Counted from the stretch's first letter, positions 7,293 through 15,943 are shown. The stretch is DNA of 30,520 bases from JBEIFW01 sp044370695 (GCA_044370695.1 JBILVB010000029.1:1-30520), one strand, 5' to 3'. Notes: generated by a model from the sequence alone, not told the origin. Numbers and translations are program-made.

Positions 7293-7350
7293 ACGCTAGG
7301 CGTGAGCACCGGTGGGACCCGGGGTCGGAGGCCCGAGTGGGGGATACGGT
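7293..7350. promoter_or_regulatory. Divergent promoter region, cupredoxin / DUF2231
   Basis: A minus-strand TAGCGT (7298-7293) would serve the cupredoxin gene, and a plus-strand TACGGT (7345-7350) ends 8 nt before the DUF2231 ATG. At a 17-bp spacing both -35 regions fall on one inverted repeat, GACCC-G-GGGTC at 7316-7326. The repeat could be an operator shared by the two genes, but the -35 hexamers are far from consensus. Confidence 0.3.
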
Positions 7351-7358
7351 CGCACCGC

Positions 7359-7832
7359 ATGGAGACCCTGTTCGGCCTGCCGGCGCATCCGTTCTTCGTC
7401 CATGCGCCGCTCGTGTTGTCACCGCTCGTTGCGCTCGCGGCGATCGCGATCGCCGTCCGACCCGTGTGGCAGCGCCGGCTCGGCCTCCCCGTCGTGGCTG
7501 CGTCGTTCGTGGTCCTCGTCGCCACGTTCCTGGCCGGCGAGTCCGGCGAGGCGCTCGACGAACTCCTGCAGGGCACCGCGGCCGTGCGCGAGCACGAGGA
7601 GCTCGCCGACACCACGCAGGTGCTCGTGTTCGGGCTGTTCGTCGCCCTCGGCGCCCTGGTCGGCATCGGGCGTCTCGTCGCCCGCCGGGCCGAGGCGCCG
7701 TCGTGGGGTCGCCCGGCACGCCTGGGCCTGTCGACGCTCACCGTCGTGCTCGCCGTCGCCTCCGCCGTCTGGATGGTGCGCACTGGGCACTCCGGTGCCG
7801 AGTCGCACTGGACCGGGGTCGTGCCGTCGTGA
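7359..7832 (+). CDS. DUF2231-like four-helix membrane protein
   Basis: A 157-residue integral membrane protein with four predicted helices, at about residues 15-33, 43-60, 83-103 and 120-137. The start FGLPAHPFFVHAPLVLSPL matches the DUF2231 opening, where histidines in the first helix are conserved and heme binding has been suggested. A further His is in the last loop (RTGHSGAES). Its function is unknown, and redox or metal-related roles are guesses. The ATG at 7359 lies 8 nt after a TAnnnT box with no Shine-Dalgarno sequence. It lies 46 bp before the methyltransferase operon but is separated from it by a second possible promoter. Confidence 0.75.
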   Translation: METLFGLPAHPFFVHAPLVLSPLVALAAIAIAVRPVWQRRLGLPVVAASFVVLVATFLAGESGEALDELLQGTAAVREHEELADTTQVLVFGLFVALGALVGIGRLVARRAEAPSWGRPARLGLSTLTVVLAVASAVWMVRTGHSGAESHWTGVVPS

Positions 7833-7844
7833 CCCGGGTAGGGT
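7816..7844 (+). promoter_or_regulatory. Possible promoter of the demethylation operon
   Basis: TAGGGT at 7839-7844 gives a start near 7851 and a leader of about 28 nt carrying GGGGAG before the ATG at 7879. The -35 position at 17 bp is GGGTCG (7816-7821), the same hexamer found at that distance upstream of the DUF2231 gene. It is inside the end of the DUF2231 gene. Weak on its own. Confidence 0.3.
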
Positions 7845-7878
7845 CCGTCCGGCCCGCAGTGCGCGGGGGCGGGGAGCG

Positions 7879-9432
7879 ATGAGCGACACAGAACCGGTTC
7901 CGCAGCGACGCCGACGTAGCGGGCGCACCGATGCCCCCCGCACCCGGCTGCCCGAGCAGCGCCCGTGGTCGCAGCCCCGGATGCGGTTCCGGCCGACGGA
8001 GGTCGTCTCCGCCGACGAACTCGAAGCGATCCACGACGCGTCGCTCGACATCCTCGAGCGCATCGGGATGGACTTCCTCGATCCCGACGCCCGCCGATTG
8101 CTCGCCGACGCCGGCGCCGAGGTCGACTCGCACTCGGCCCGGGTGCGATTCGACCGGCACTGGGTGCTCGAACGCATCGCCTCTGCGCCGCGCGAGTTCA
8201 CGTTGCACGCCACGAATCCCTCGCACCACCTCCGCATCGGCGGCGACTGGATGGCCTTCGGGTCGGTGGCCAGCGCCCCCAACGTCGCCGACCTCGACGG
8301 CGGCCGGCGCGTCGGCAACCGGCACGACTACCAGAACCTGCTGCGCCTCACCCGGATGCTCAACGTCGTGCACCTGCTCGCCGGGTACCCCGTCGAGCCG
8401 GTCGACGTCCACGCCTCGGTGCGCCATCTCCACGCGCTCTACGACGCTGTCACCCTGTGCGACAAAGCGATCCATGCTTACTCGTTGGGGACGCAACGGA
8501 ATCTCGACGCGCTCGAACTGGTCCGCATCGCCCGCGGCATCGACCACGCCACGCTCGACGCCGAACCGTCGGTGTTCAGCGTCATCAACTCCTCGAGCCC
8601 GCTACGCCTCGACGCCCCGATGCTGCAGGGAATCATGGCGTTCTCGGCCCGCAACCAGGTGATCGTCATGACCCCGTTCACGCTCGCCGGCGCCATGGCC
8701 CCGGTGACGATCCCTGGCGCCCTCGCCCAGCAGAACGCCGAAGCCCTCGCCGGGATCGCCTTCACCCAAGTGGTCCGGCCCGGCGCGCCGGTGGTGTACG
8801 GCGGGTTCACCTCCAACGTCGACATGCAGTCCGGGGCGCCGGCGTTCGGCACCCCCGAGTACCTGAAGGCCGCCATGGTCGGCGGGCAGCTCGCGCGCCG
8901 GTACGGCGTGCCGTACCGGTCGTCCAACGCCTGCGCGGCCAACGCCGTCGATGCCCAGGCCGCCTACGAGAGCGTGTTCTCGCTGTGGGGCGCGGTGATG
9001 GGTGGGGTCAACCTGCTCATGCACGGGGCGGGCTGGATGGAGGGCGGCCTGCACGCCAGCTACGAAAAGATGATCCTCGACGCCGAACTGCTCCAGATGG
9101 TCGCTGCGTTCTGCGACCCGATGCCCGTCGATGCCGATTCCCTCGCCGTCGACGCCATCGCCGAGGTCGGCCCCGGCGGTCACTTCTTCGGCGTCGGCCA
9201 CACCCAGGCCCGGTTCCGTACGGCGTTCCACCATCCGATGCTGTCGGACTGGCGCAACTACGAGACCTGGGCCGAGGCCGGCCGTCCCGAGGCCGCCGGC
9301 AAGGCGAACCGGGTGTGGAAGGAACTGCTCGCGGCGTACGAGCCCCCGCCGATGGACGACGCGGTGCGGGCCGAACTCGACGATTTCGTGGCCCGGCGCG
9401 TCGCCGAGGGCGGCGTGCCCACCGACTACTGA
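7879..9432 (+). CDS. MttB-family (non-pyrrolysine) amine:corrinoid methyltransferase
   Basis: A 517-residue member of the trimethylamine methyltransferase (MttB, PF06253) superfamily. It would move a methyl group from a methylated amine to the Co(I) of a corrinoid protein in the cytoplasm. The frame is open throughout with no internal TAG, so it belongs to the non-pyrrolysine branch, whose characterised members demethylate glycine betaine, proline betaine or carnitine. The barrel is recognisable from SADELEAIHDASLDILERIGM to the C-terminal GGHFFGVGHTQARF and DWRNYETWAEAG, which are typical of the family. A basic N-terminal tail (PQRRRRSGR) precedes it. First gene of a seven-gene operon; its corrinoid partner is on the opposite strand at 19804-20511. 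The substrate is inferred only from neighbours. Confidence 0.88.
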   Translation: MSDTEPVPQRRRRSGRTDAPRTRLPEQRPWSQPRMRFRPTEVVSADELEAIHDASLDILERIGMDFLDPDARRLLADAGAEVDSHSARVRFDRHWVLERIASAPREFTLHATNPSHHLRIGGDWMAFGSVASAPNVADLDGGRRVGNRHDYQNLLRLTRMLNVVHLLAGYPVEPVDVHASVRHLHALYDAVTLCDKAIHAYSLGTQRNLDALELVRIARGIDHATLDAEPSVFSVINSSSPLRLDAPMLQGIMAFSARNQVIVMTPFTLAGAMAPVTIPGALAQQNAEALAGIAFTQVVRPGAPVVYGGFTSNVDMQSGAPAFGTPEYLKAAMVGGQLARRYGVPYRSSNACAANAVDAQAAYESVFSLWGAVMGGVNLLMHGAGWMEGGLHASYEKMILDAELLQMVAAFCDPMPVDADSLAVDAIAEVGPGGHFFGVGHTQARFRTAFHHPMLSDWRNYETWAEAGRPEAAGKANRVWKELLAAYEPPPMDDAVRAELDDFVARRVAEGGVPTDY

Positions 9433-9454
9433 CGCAACGAAAGAGGACCAGAAG

Positions 9455-11896
9455 GTGAAAGCGCAGACCAGGGTCGTGGTGATCGGCGGCGGCGTCGTCG
9501 GGTGCAGCGTGCTCTACCACCTCACGAAGGCGGGCTGGACCGACGTCGTGCTGATCGAGCGCCGGGAGCTCACCCACGGCTCCACCTGGCACGCGGCCGG
9601 CGGGATGCACACGCTCAACGGCGACCCCAACGTGTCGAAGCTGCAGCAGTACACGATCGAGCTCTACAAGGACATCGAGGCCCAGTCGGGTCAGAACTGC
9701 TCGATCCACCTCCCCGGCGGTCTGATGCTGGCCGACACCCGCGAACGCCTCGACTGGCTGAAGATGGCCGTCGCCCGTGGCCGATACCTCGGCATGGACC
9801 TCCAGATGATCACCCCGTCGGAGGCCAAGGCGGTGTTCCCGCTCATGGAGGAGAAGTACTTCGTCGGGGCGCTGTACGACCCGGTCGAGGGCCACGTCGA
9901 CCCGACGGGGGTCACGAACGCCTACGCCATCTGCGCCCGCCAGGCCGGCGCGGAGATCGAGCGCAACAACGCCGTCACCGACCTGCGCCAGCGCCCCGAC
10001 GGCACCTGGGACGTGATCTGCGAGCGGGGCGAGATCCACGCCGAACACATCGTCAACGCCGGCGGCCTGTGGGCCCGTGAGGTCGGCCGGATGATCGGCA
10101 TCGAGTTGCCGGTGCTGGCCATGGAGCACATGTACCTGGTGACCGAGCCCATGCAGGAGGTCGCCGACAACATGGCGCGCACCGGGCGCGAGATGCCCAT
10201 GGCGCTCGACTTCGCCGGCGAGATCTACATCCGCCAGGAGCAGGGCGGCATGCTGATGGGCACCTACGAGCAGGCCTGCGTCCCGTGGTCGCCCAAGCGG
10301 ACCCCGTGGGACTTCGGCGCCCAGTTGCTCACCCCCGACCTCGACCGGATCTCGCCCTCGCTGGAGATCGGGTTCCGCCACTACCCCGCCATGGCGACGG
10401 CCGGGATCAGGTCGGTGATCAACGGGCCGTTCACCTTCTCGCCCGACGGGAACCCGCTCGTCGGACCGATCCGCGGCATCCGCAACTGCTGGGTCGCCTG
10501 CGCGGTGATGGCCGGCCTCAGCCAGGGCGGCGGCGTCGGCCTCGCGCTCGCGACCTGGATGACCGAGGGCGACCCCGGCATGGACATCTGGGGCATGGAC
10601 GTGGCCCGCTACGGCGATTACGCGACGCTCGCCTACACCAACGCGAAGGTGCGGGAGAACTACAGCCGCCGGTTCCGCATCACCTTCCCCAACGAGGAAC
10701 TCCCCGCCGCCCGGCCGCTGCAGACCACGCCGGTGCACGACCGCTTCGACGCCGCGAACGCGGTGTGGGGCGCCGGGTTCGGCCTCGAGCACGCCCTGTG
10801 GTTCCAGGAGCCGGGCAAGGCCCCGGTGGAGGACGTCACCTTCCGGCGCTCCAATGCGTTCCCCGTCGTCGCCGAGGAGTGCCGGGCCGTGCGCGAACGC
10901 GTCGGGATCACCGAGATCTCCAACTTCGCCAAGTACCGGGTCTCGGGCCCCGGTGCCGCGGGTTGGCTCCAGGGGTTGTTCACCAACACGCTCCCGCGCC
11001 TGGGCCGCATCATGCTCACCCCGATGCTCAACCCGGCCGGGCGGATCGTCGGCGAGTTCTCGGTGGCCCGAACCGCACCCGAGGAGTTCCACGTCTTCGG
11101 CTCGCAGGCCGCCGAGGTGCACCACAGCCGATGGTTCCTCGCCCACCTCCCCGCCGACGGCTCGGTGCGCTTCGAGGTGCTCGGGCTGTCGCTCGTCGGT
11201 CTGTCGATCGCCGGGCCCCACGCCCGCGAGGTGCTGCAGGCGGTGACCGACACCGACCTGTCGAGCTCGGCGTTCCCGTTCATGACGATCCGGAGCATCG
11301 ACGTCGGCATGGCGCCCGTGCGTTGCGCCCGCATGACCTACACCGGCGACCTCGGCTACGAGTTGTGGTGCGCGCCCGAGTACCAGCGCTACCTGTACGA
11401 CGTGCTCACGGAGGCCGGCGAGGCGTACGGCATGCGGCCCTTCGGGTTCCGTGCGCTCATGTCGCTGCGGATCGAGAAGTCGTTCGGCACCTGGTTCCGC
11501 GAGTACCGGCCGATCTACACCGCCTGGGAGGCCGGCTACGACCGCTACCTGAAGTTCGACCACGAGTTCGTCGGCCGCGCCGCTCTCGAAGCCGAGCGCG
11601 ACGGCGGGGGTCCCGCCCGCAAGCTCGTCACCCTGGTCGTGGACCCCGACCCCGACGAGCCCGCAGACGTCATCGGCGACGAGCCGATCTGGCACGGCGA
11701 CACGGTGGTCGGCTGGGTCACCTCCGGCGCGTATGCGCACTACAGCCAGGCGTCGGTGGCCCTCGGCTACGTGCCCGCAGCGCTCGCGACCCCCGGCACC
11801 ACGGGCTTCGAGATCGAGATCATCGGCAACCGGCGACCCGCCCGGCTCCAGACCGAGCCGCTGTTCGACCCGGCCGGGCGCCGGATGCGGGACTGA
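9455..11896 (+). CDS. Dimethylglycine dehydrogenase-like flavoprotein (FAD + GcvT domains)
   Basis: An 813-residue two-domain enzyme. Residues 1-420 form a DAO-type FAD oxidoreductase with GGGVVG at 11-16 and STWHAAG, in which H46 corresponds to the histidine that holds FAD covalently in dimethylglycine dehydrogenase. Residues about 430-813 form a GcvT/aminomethyltransferase-like folate domain. In the family, an N-methyl is oxidised to an iminium and passed through an internal channel to tetrahydrofolate, giving 5,10-methylene-THF. The best fit is dimethylglycine to sarcosine; other N-methyl amino acids are possible. The GTG at 9455 is preceded by AGAGGA. It sits 22 bp after the MttB-like gene and 1 bp before the next. 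Confidence 0.88.
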   Translation: MKAQTRVVVIGGGVVGCSVLYHLTKAGWTDVVLIERRELTHGSTWHAAGGMHTLNGDPNVSKLQQYTIELYKDIEAQSGQNCSIHLPGGLMLADTRERLDWLKMAVARGRYLGMDLQMITPSEAKAVFPLMEEKYFVGALYDPVEGHVDPTGVTNAYAICARQAGAEIERNNAVTDLRQRPDGTWDVICERGEIHAEHIVNAGGLWAREVGRMIGIELPVLAMEHMYLVTEPMQEVADNMARTGREMPMALDFAGEIYIRQEQGGMLMGTYEQACVPWSPKRTPWDFGAQLLTPDLDRISPSLEIGFRHYPAMATAGIRSVINGPFTFSPDGNPLVGPIRGIRNCWVACAVMAGLSQGGGVGLALATWMTEGDPGMDIWGMDVARYGDYATLAYTNAKVRENYSRRFRITFPNEELPAARPLQTTPVHDRFDAANAVWGAGFGLEHALWFQEPGKAPVEDVTFRRSNAFPVVAEECRAVRERVGITEISNFAKYRVSGPGAAGWLQGLFTNTLPRLGRIMLTPMLNPAGRIVGEFSVARTAPEEFHVFGSQAAEVHHSRWFLAHLPADGSVRFEVLGLSLVGLSIAGPHAREVLQAVTDTDLSSSAFPFMTIRSIDVGMAPVRCARMTYTGDLGYELWCAPEYQRYLYDVLTEAGEAYGMRPFGFRALMSLRIEKSFGTWFREYRPIYTAWEAGYDRYLKFDHEFVGRAALEAERDGGGPARKLVTLVVDPDPDEPADVIGDEPIWHGDTVVGWVTSGAYAHYSQASVALGYVPAALATPGTTGFEIEIIGNRRPARLQTEPLFDPAGRRMRD

Positions 11897-11897
11897 C

Positions 11898-14090
11898 GTG
11901 CCCCGGTTCGTGCTCGACGGCCGGCCGCTCGAGGCCCTCGACGGCGACTCGATCGCATCGGCGGTGCTGCGCGCCGGGGCCGAACCGGCCCACGGCGGCA
12001 CGCTGTGCCTCGCCGGTGACTGCCCGAACTGCGTGGCCGAGGTGGACGGCGTCGCCTGGGTCCGCACCTGCCAGACCCCCGCGCGGCCCGGTGCCGTGGT
12101 CCGTCGCCAGCCCGCCGGGGCAGCGCCCGCCTGGGGCCCGCACGCCAGCGCCCCGGCGCTCGGCGTCGACCACGTCGAGGCCGACGTCGTGGTGATCGGC
12201 GGCGGCGCGGACGGTCGCGCGGCGGCCGGCGAGGCCCGGGCCCAGGGTCGCGACGTCCTGGTGATCGATGCGGCCGACGGCGAGGAAGCCGTCGCCATCT
12301 TCGACGGCCCGCTCGTCGTGGTCCGAACGTCCTCGGTCGTACGCCAGATCCACGCCCACGAGGTCGTCGTCGCGACCGGCGCGGCCGAGCTGCACCCGAC
12401 CTGCCCGGGCAACCGCCTGGCCGGCCTGTTGACCGTCGGCGCCGCCCGCACGTTGCAGGACCGCAAGATCCCGGTGCCCGGACCGGTCGTCGGGGTCGGC
12501 ACGGTCCCGGAGGGCCTTGCCGACGTGGTCGTCCCCGGCTGGCCCGTGCGCTTCGAGGGCACCGGCCGGGTGCAGGCCGTCGTCGTCCGGGCCGCCGACG
12601 GTACGGAGTCGACGCACGAGGCCGGCACCGTCGTGCTCGGACTCGGGCGGGCCCCGCGCGACACCCTCGCTCGTATGGCGCCGACGGCCGCGGTCCGGGC
12701 TGCCGGCGCGGCCGCCTCGCGCGTCGAGCTACCCCCACCACCCACCGACGGAGTGATCTGCCCGTGTTCCCGGGTCGAGGTCGCCGATCTCGACGGTGCC
12801 TGGGCGCGCGGGTTCCACCACCTGGAGCTGATGAAGCGGGCGACGCTGTGCGGGACGGGCACCTGCCAGGGCGCGGTGTGCCAGCCCCACCTGCGGTCGT
12901 TCGTGGCCGCCCGCGCCGGTGAGACCCCTGCGCCGTTCACCGCCCGACCGGCGGTGCGGCAGCTCACCGTCGGCGAGGCCGCCGCCGGAACCTTCCCCGA
13001 TCCGTTCCGCCGCACGGCCCTCCACGACGAACACCTTCGGCTCGGCGCCACGATGGACCGCTTCGGTGGCTGGTGGCGACCCTGGCACTACGGCGACCCG
13101 GTCGCGGAGTACTGGGCGGTGCGCGAGGCGGTGTCGCTCGGCGACGTCTCGACGCTCGGCAAGCTCGTCGTGTCCGGACCCGACGTCGTCGAAGCCCTCG
13201 AACGGGTCTACCCCACCACCATCGGCGACCTTCGGCCCGGCCGCTCGCGCTACGTGCTGCTGCTCGACGAGCGAGGCCACGTCATCGACGACGGCATGGT
13301 GTGCCGCGACGCCGATACCCGTTTCGTGCTCACGTTCACGTCCTCCGGCGCCGCCAACGCCGAGGCGTGGCTGCGCGACTGGTTCGAGTCGTGGGGGCTT
13401 CGGGTGCACGTGCTCGACCGAACGACGTCGCTCGCCGCCATCAACGTCACCGGCCCGCTCGCCTCGGTTTTGCTGCAGCGCTGCGGCCTCGACGACCCGC
13501 CCCGATTCCTGCAGCACCGGCGGGCGAGCGTCGCCGGCGTGGACTGCCACGTGATGCGCCTGTCGTTCACCGGCGAGGCGAGCTTCGAGCTCCACACCGC
13601 GGCACCCGACGCCCCCGAGCTGTGGCGGACCCTGCTCGACGAGGGCCGGGCGCTGGGCGTCAAGCCGCACGGGCTCCAGGCGCTGTTCGGGCTCCGGCTC
13701 GAGAAGGGCCACGTGATCGTCGGCCAGGACACCGAGCTCGACACGACACCGGCCCGCATCGGGATGGACTGGGCGGTGAAGCTCGACAAGGGCGACTTCC
13801 TCGGCCGGGATGCGCTGGTGCGACTGGCCCGCGGGCCCGACCGTCGGCGCCTGGTCGGGTTCACCATGGACGGACCGGCTCCCCTTGAAGGCACGCCGAT
13901 CCTGCGCGACGGCGCCGTGCAGGGGCACGTGACCTCGTCGTTCACCTCCCCGCTGCTGGGGACGGCCGTCCTGCTGGGCTGGTTGAAGTACGGCTGGTCC
14001 GACGTCACCGAGGTCACGATCGACGGGCGGCCCGCCTCGGTGCGCCCCGCGCCCTTCTACGATCCGGAGGGACGCCGTGCGCGGGCCTGA
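11898..14090 (+). CDS. soxA: Sarcosine oxidase alpha subunit-like protein, short form
   Basis: A 730-residue protein with the SoxA domain order: an N-terminal [2Fe-2S]-type domain with C37, C42, C45 and C58; a dinucleotide-binding start GGGADG at 101-106; a BFD-like cysteine cluster (C288, C290, C318, C323, C328); then a C-terminal GcvT-like folate domain from about 355. It is clearly shorter than usual SoxA (about 950-1000 residues). Only about 180 residues separate the FAD motif from the cysteine cluster, so much of the usual FAD/NAD module is missing. It may no longer bind NAD. The GTG start lies 1 bp after the preceding stop. The end overlaps the next gene by 14 bp. Likely role: alpha subunit of a sarcosine or related N-methyl oxidase. 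Confidence 0.8.
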   Translation: MPRFVLDGRPLEALDGDSIASAVLRAGAEPAHGGTLCLAGDCPNCVAEVDGVAWVRTCQTPARPGAVVRRQPAGAAPAWGPHASAPALGVDHVEADVVVIGGGADGRAAAGEARAQGRDVLVIDAADGEEAVAIFDGPLVVVRTSSVVRQIHAHEVVVATGAAELHPTCPGNRLAGLLTVGAARTLQDRKIPVPGPVVGVGTVPEGLADVVVPGWPVRFEGTGRVQAVVVRAADGTESTHEAGTVVLGLGRAPRDTLARMAPTAAVRAAGAAASRVELPPPPTDGVICPCSRVEVADLDGAWARGFHHLELMKRATLCGTGTCQGAVCQPHLRSFVAARAGETPAPFTARPAVRQLTVGEAAAGTFPDPFRRTALHDEHLRLGATMDRFGGWWRPWHYGDPVAEYWAVREAVSLGDVSTLGKLVVSGPDVVEALERVYPTTIGDLRPGRSRYVLLLDERGHVIDDGMVCRDADTRFVLTFTSSGAANAEAWLRDWFESWGLRVHVLDRTTSLAAINVTGPLASVLLQRCGLDDPPRFLQHRRASVAGVDCHVMRLSFTGEASFELHTAAPDAPELWRTLLDEGRALGVKPHGLQALFGLRLEKGHVIVGQDTELDTTPARIGMDWAVKLDKGDFLGRDALVRLARGPDRRRLVGFTMDGPAPLEGTPILRDGAVQGHVTSSFTSPLLGTAVLLGWLKYGWSDVTEVTIDGRPASVRPAPFYDPEGRRARA

Positions 14091-14457
14091 GCCGATCCGG
14101 GCGCTGCGGGTCGTCGCCACGCCCGCCGCCCTCGACACGATCGGCGTGCCGGTCGGCGCCCACGTCGTACGGCTCGCGCCCGACGATGCACTCGTGGTGG
14201 GTGCACCCGACGTCACCGTCGCCGATCCCGACGCGATCGTCGAGCGCGACGACGGCTGGGTCGTGTGGTCGCTCACCGAGCACGACCTCGCAACGGTGAT
14301 CGCCCCACGCGTGCACTGGCCCCTCCCCGCCGTGCGGCCTGCCGTGGCACCGGGGCTGGTGGCCGGGGTGCCGGCGGTGCTGCGGTTGCACCAGGAGTGG
14401 TCCTGGCTGCTGTGCAGCGCGGTGTTCGCCCACGAGCTGGCGGAGCGGTTGCGATGA
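14077..14457 (+). CDS. Unknown protein in the position of a sarcosine oxidase gamma subunit
   Basis: A 126-residue protein with no family I can recognise with confidence. It begins inside the alpha-like gene (14-bp overlap) after a good CCGGAGGG ribosome-binding site, and its own stop overlaps the soxB start by 4 bp, so it is translated in tight stoichiometry with both. It has no signal peptide or membrane segment. The C-terminal helix (FAHELAERL) loosely resembles the end of SoxG, but SoxG is usually near 200 residues. The best reading is a short or diverged gamma-like subunit needed for the complex. The alternative is a lineage-specific assembly factor. Confidence 0.6.
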   Translation: MRGPEPIRALRVVATPAALDTIGVPVGAHVVRLAPDDALVVGAPDVTVADPDAIVERDDGWVVWSLTEHDLATVIAPRVHWPLPAVRPAVAPGLVAGVPAVLRLHQEWSWLLCSAVFAHELAERLR

Positions 14458-15662
14458 ACGAGTTCGTGGAGACCCTGCTCGACCTGACCTGGCACGAGCC
14501 GCGCCGGGCCTACGACGTGGTGATCATCGGCGGTGGTGGGCACGGCCTCGCCACCGCGTACTACCTGGCCACCCGCCACGGCATCACCGACGTCGCCGTG
14601 ATCGAGGCGGACTACCTCGGCTCGGGCAACTCGGGCCGCAACACCACGATCATCCGGGCCAACTACGGCATCCCGGAGTCGATCCGGTTCTACCAGCGGT
14701 CCGTCGACCTCTACGCCTCGCTCGAGGAGGAGACGGGCTGCTGGATCATGCACGCCACCAAGGGGATCCTGTGGCTGGCCCACACGGTGACCGGGGTGCG
14801 GGCCGAGCGGGCCAGGGCGATGCTCAACACCGAGTGCGGCGCGGCGACGACCTACGTCGGTCCCGACGACGCGAAGGCCCTGTGCCCGCAGCTCGACCTG
14901 AACGGGGGTGGCCGCTACCCGGTGCTCGGCGGCTCCTACCACCACTCGGGGGCGACGGCCCGCCACGACCGGGTCGTGTGGGCCTTCGCCCAGGGCGCCA
15001 TGCGCGCCGGCGTCCACGTGCTGCAGGGCACGCCGGTGACCGGGCTCGTGACCGACGGCGACCGGGTCACCGGCGTACACACCCCGAACGGTCCGATCTC
15101 GGCCGGCGTGGTGCTGTCGGCCGTCGGTGGCCACGCCACCACCGTGGCCGGCTGGGCCGGGGTGCGCCTGCCGATCCGTACCCACCCGTTGCAGGCCTTC
15201 GTCACCAACGGCTTCGCGCCGGGCCTCGGGCCGATCGTCAGCTCGACCGAACTGCTCGTGTACGTGTCGCAGACGGCCCGGGGCCAGTTGCTCTACGGCG
15301 CCGAGTTCGATGCCCAGCCGACCTACGCCCGCAACACCTCGTTCGACACCTGCCAGTCCGTCGCCCGCAAGATGGCGATGCTCCTTCCCTTCACCGAGAA
15401 CCTGCGGATCCTGCGGCAGTGGACCGGCCGCTGCGACGTGTCGGCCGACTTCTCCCCGATCATGGGCGAGACCGGTGTCGACGGGTTCCTCGTCTCCACC
15501 GGCTGGGGCACCTGGGGCTTCAAGGCCATCCCGGCCGGCGGCGAGCAACTCGCGGAGCTGATCGCCACGGGGCGGACGCCGGCCCTGATCGCCCCGTTCG
15601 CCCTGTCCCGATTCGCCGAAGGCCACACGATGGCCGACCAGGGTTCGACGGGGACGCGCTGA
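14454..15662 (+). CDS. soxB: Sarcosine oxidase beta subunit
   Basis: A 402-residue flavoprotein of SoxB length. The FAD motif GGGGHG is at 26-31, followed by the SoxB signature GSGNSGRNTTIIR. H171 in ARHDRV matches the histidine that binds FMN covalently in heterotetrameric sarcosine oxidases. The C-terminal GWGTWGFKAIPAGG closes the FAD site. The subunit oxidises the N-methyl of sarcosine to an imine, which is passed to folate on the alpha subunit, with oxygen as acceptor giving hydrogen peroxide in studied enzymes. The ATG at 14454 overlaps the preceding stop (ATGA), and the stop overlaps soxD (TGATG). The order alpha, small, beta, delta differs from the common B-D-A-G. Confidence 0.92.
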   Translation: MNEFVETLLDLTWHEPRRAYDVVIIGGGGHGLATAYYLATRHGITDVAVIEADYLGSGNSGRNTTIIRANYGIPESIRFYQRSVDLYASLEEETGCWIMHATKGILWLAHTVTGVRAERARAMLNTECGAATTYVGPDDAKALCPQLDLNGGGRYPVLGGSYHHSGATARHDRVVWAFAQGAMRAGVHVLQGTPVTGLVTDGDRVTGVHTPNGPISAGVVLSAVGGHATTVAGWAGVRLPIRTHPLQAFVTNGFAPGLGPIVSSTELLVYVSQTARGQLLYGAEFDAQPTYARNTSFDTCQSVARKMAMLLPFTENLRILRQWTGRCDVSADFSPIMGETGVDGFLVSTGWGTWGFKAIPAGGEQLAELIATGRTPALIAPFALSRFAEGHTMADQGSTGTR

Positions 15663-15943
15663 TGATCCGGATCGACTGCCCCAACTGCGGCGCCCGCCCC
15701 GTCGAGGAGTTCCGCTACGGCGGCGAGCCGCCCTCGGTGCCCGAGCGGATCACCGACCCCGATGCCCGCAACGTCGACCACGTGTGGTTCCTCGACAACG
15801 TCGACGGCCCGGTCACCGAGCGCTGGTACCACCTCGCCGGCTGCCGCCGCTGGCTCACGCTGCGGCGAGACACCTCGACCGACACCGTGCTCGCGCCCGA
15901 CGACCGGGCGCTCGGGGTCCATCCCGACGACGGAGGCCACTGA
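15662..15943 (+). CDS. soxD: Sarcosine oxidase delta subunit
   Basis: A 93-residue zinc-binding subunit. C6, C9, H57 and C61 match the three-Cys-one-His zinc site of the known SoxD structures. The motifs CPNCGARPVEEFRYGGE and WYHLAGCRRW are diagnostic. It packs against the alpha and beta subunits and has no catalytic role of its own. Start and stop both overlap the neighbouring genes by one base, giving strict translational coupling. Confidence 0.93.
   Translation: MIRIDCPNCGARPVEEFRYGGEPPSVPERITDPDARNVDHVWFLDNVDGPVTERWYHLAGCRRWLTLRRDTSTDTVLAPDDRALGVHPDDGGH

Noticed and set aside
7833..7878. Glycine or cobalamin riboswitch ahead of the demethylation operon
   Set aside because: The gap is only 46 bp, far too short for either riboswitch, and no B12-box-like sequence was seen upstream of the corrinoid gene either.
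7879..9432. Pyrrolysine-containing trimethylamine methyltransferase
   Set aside because: The frame has no in-frame TAG; the gene belongs to the non-pyrrolysine branch.
9017..13051. A 1344-codon open frame on the minus strand
   Set aside because: It runs antisense to the dimethylglycine-dehydrogenase-like and alpha-like genes, whose domains and active residues are complete. Its protein is low-complexity and resembles no family. Long antisense frames are expected at this GC content.
12729..15626. A 965-codon open frame on the minus strand
   Set aside because: Antisense to soxA and soxB with no recognisable domain; an artefact of GC-rich codon use.
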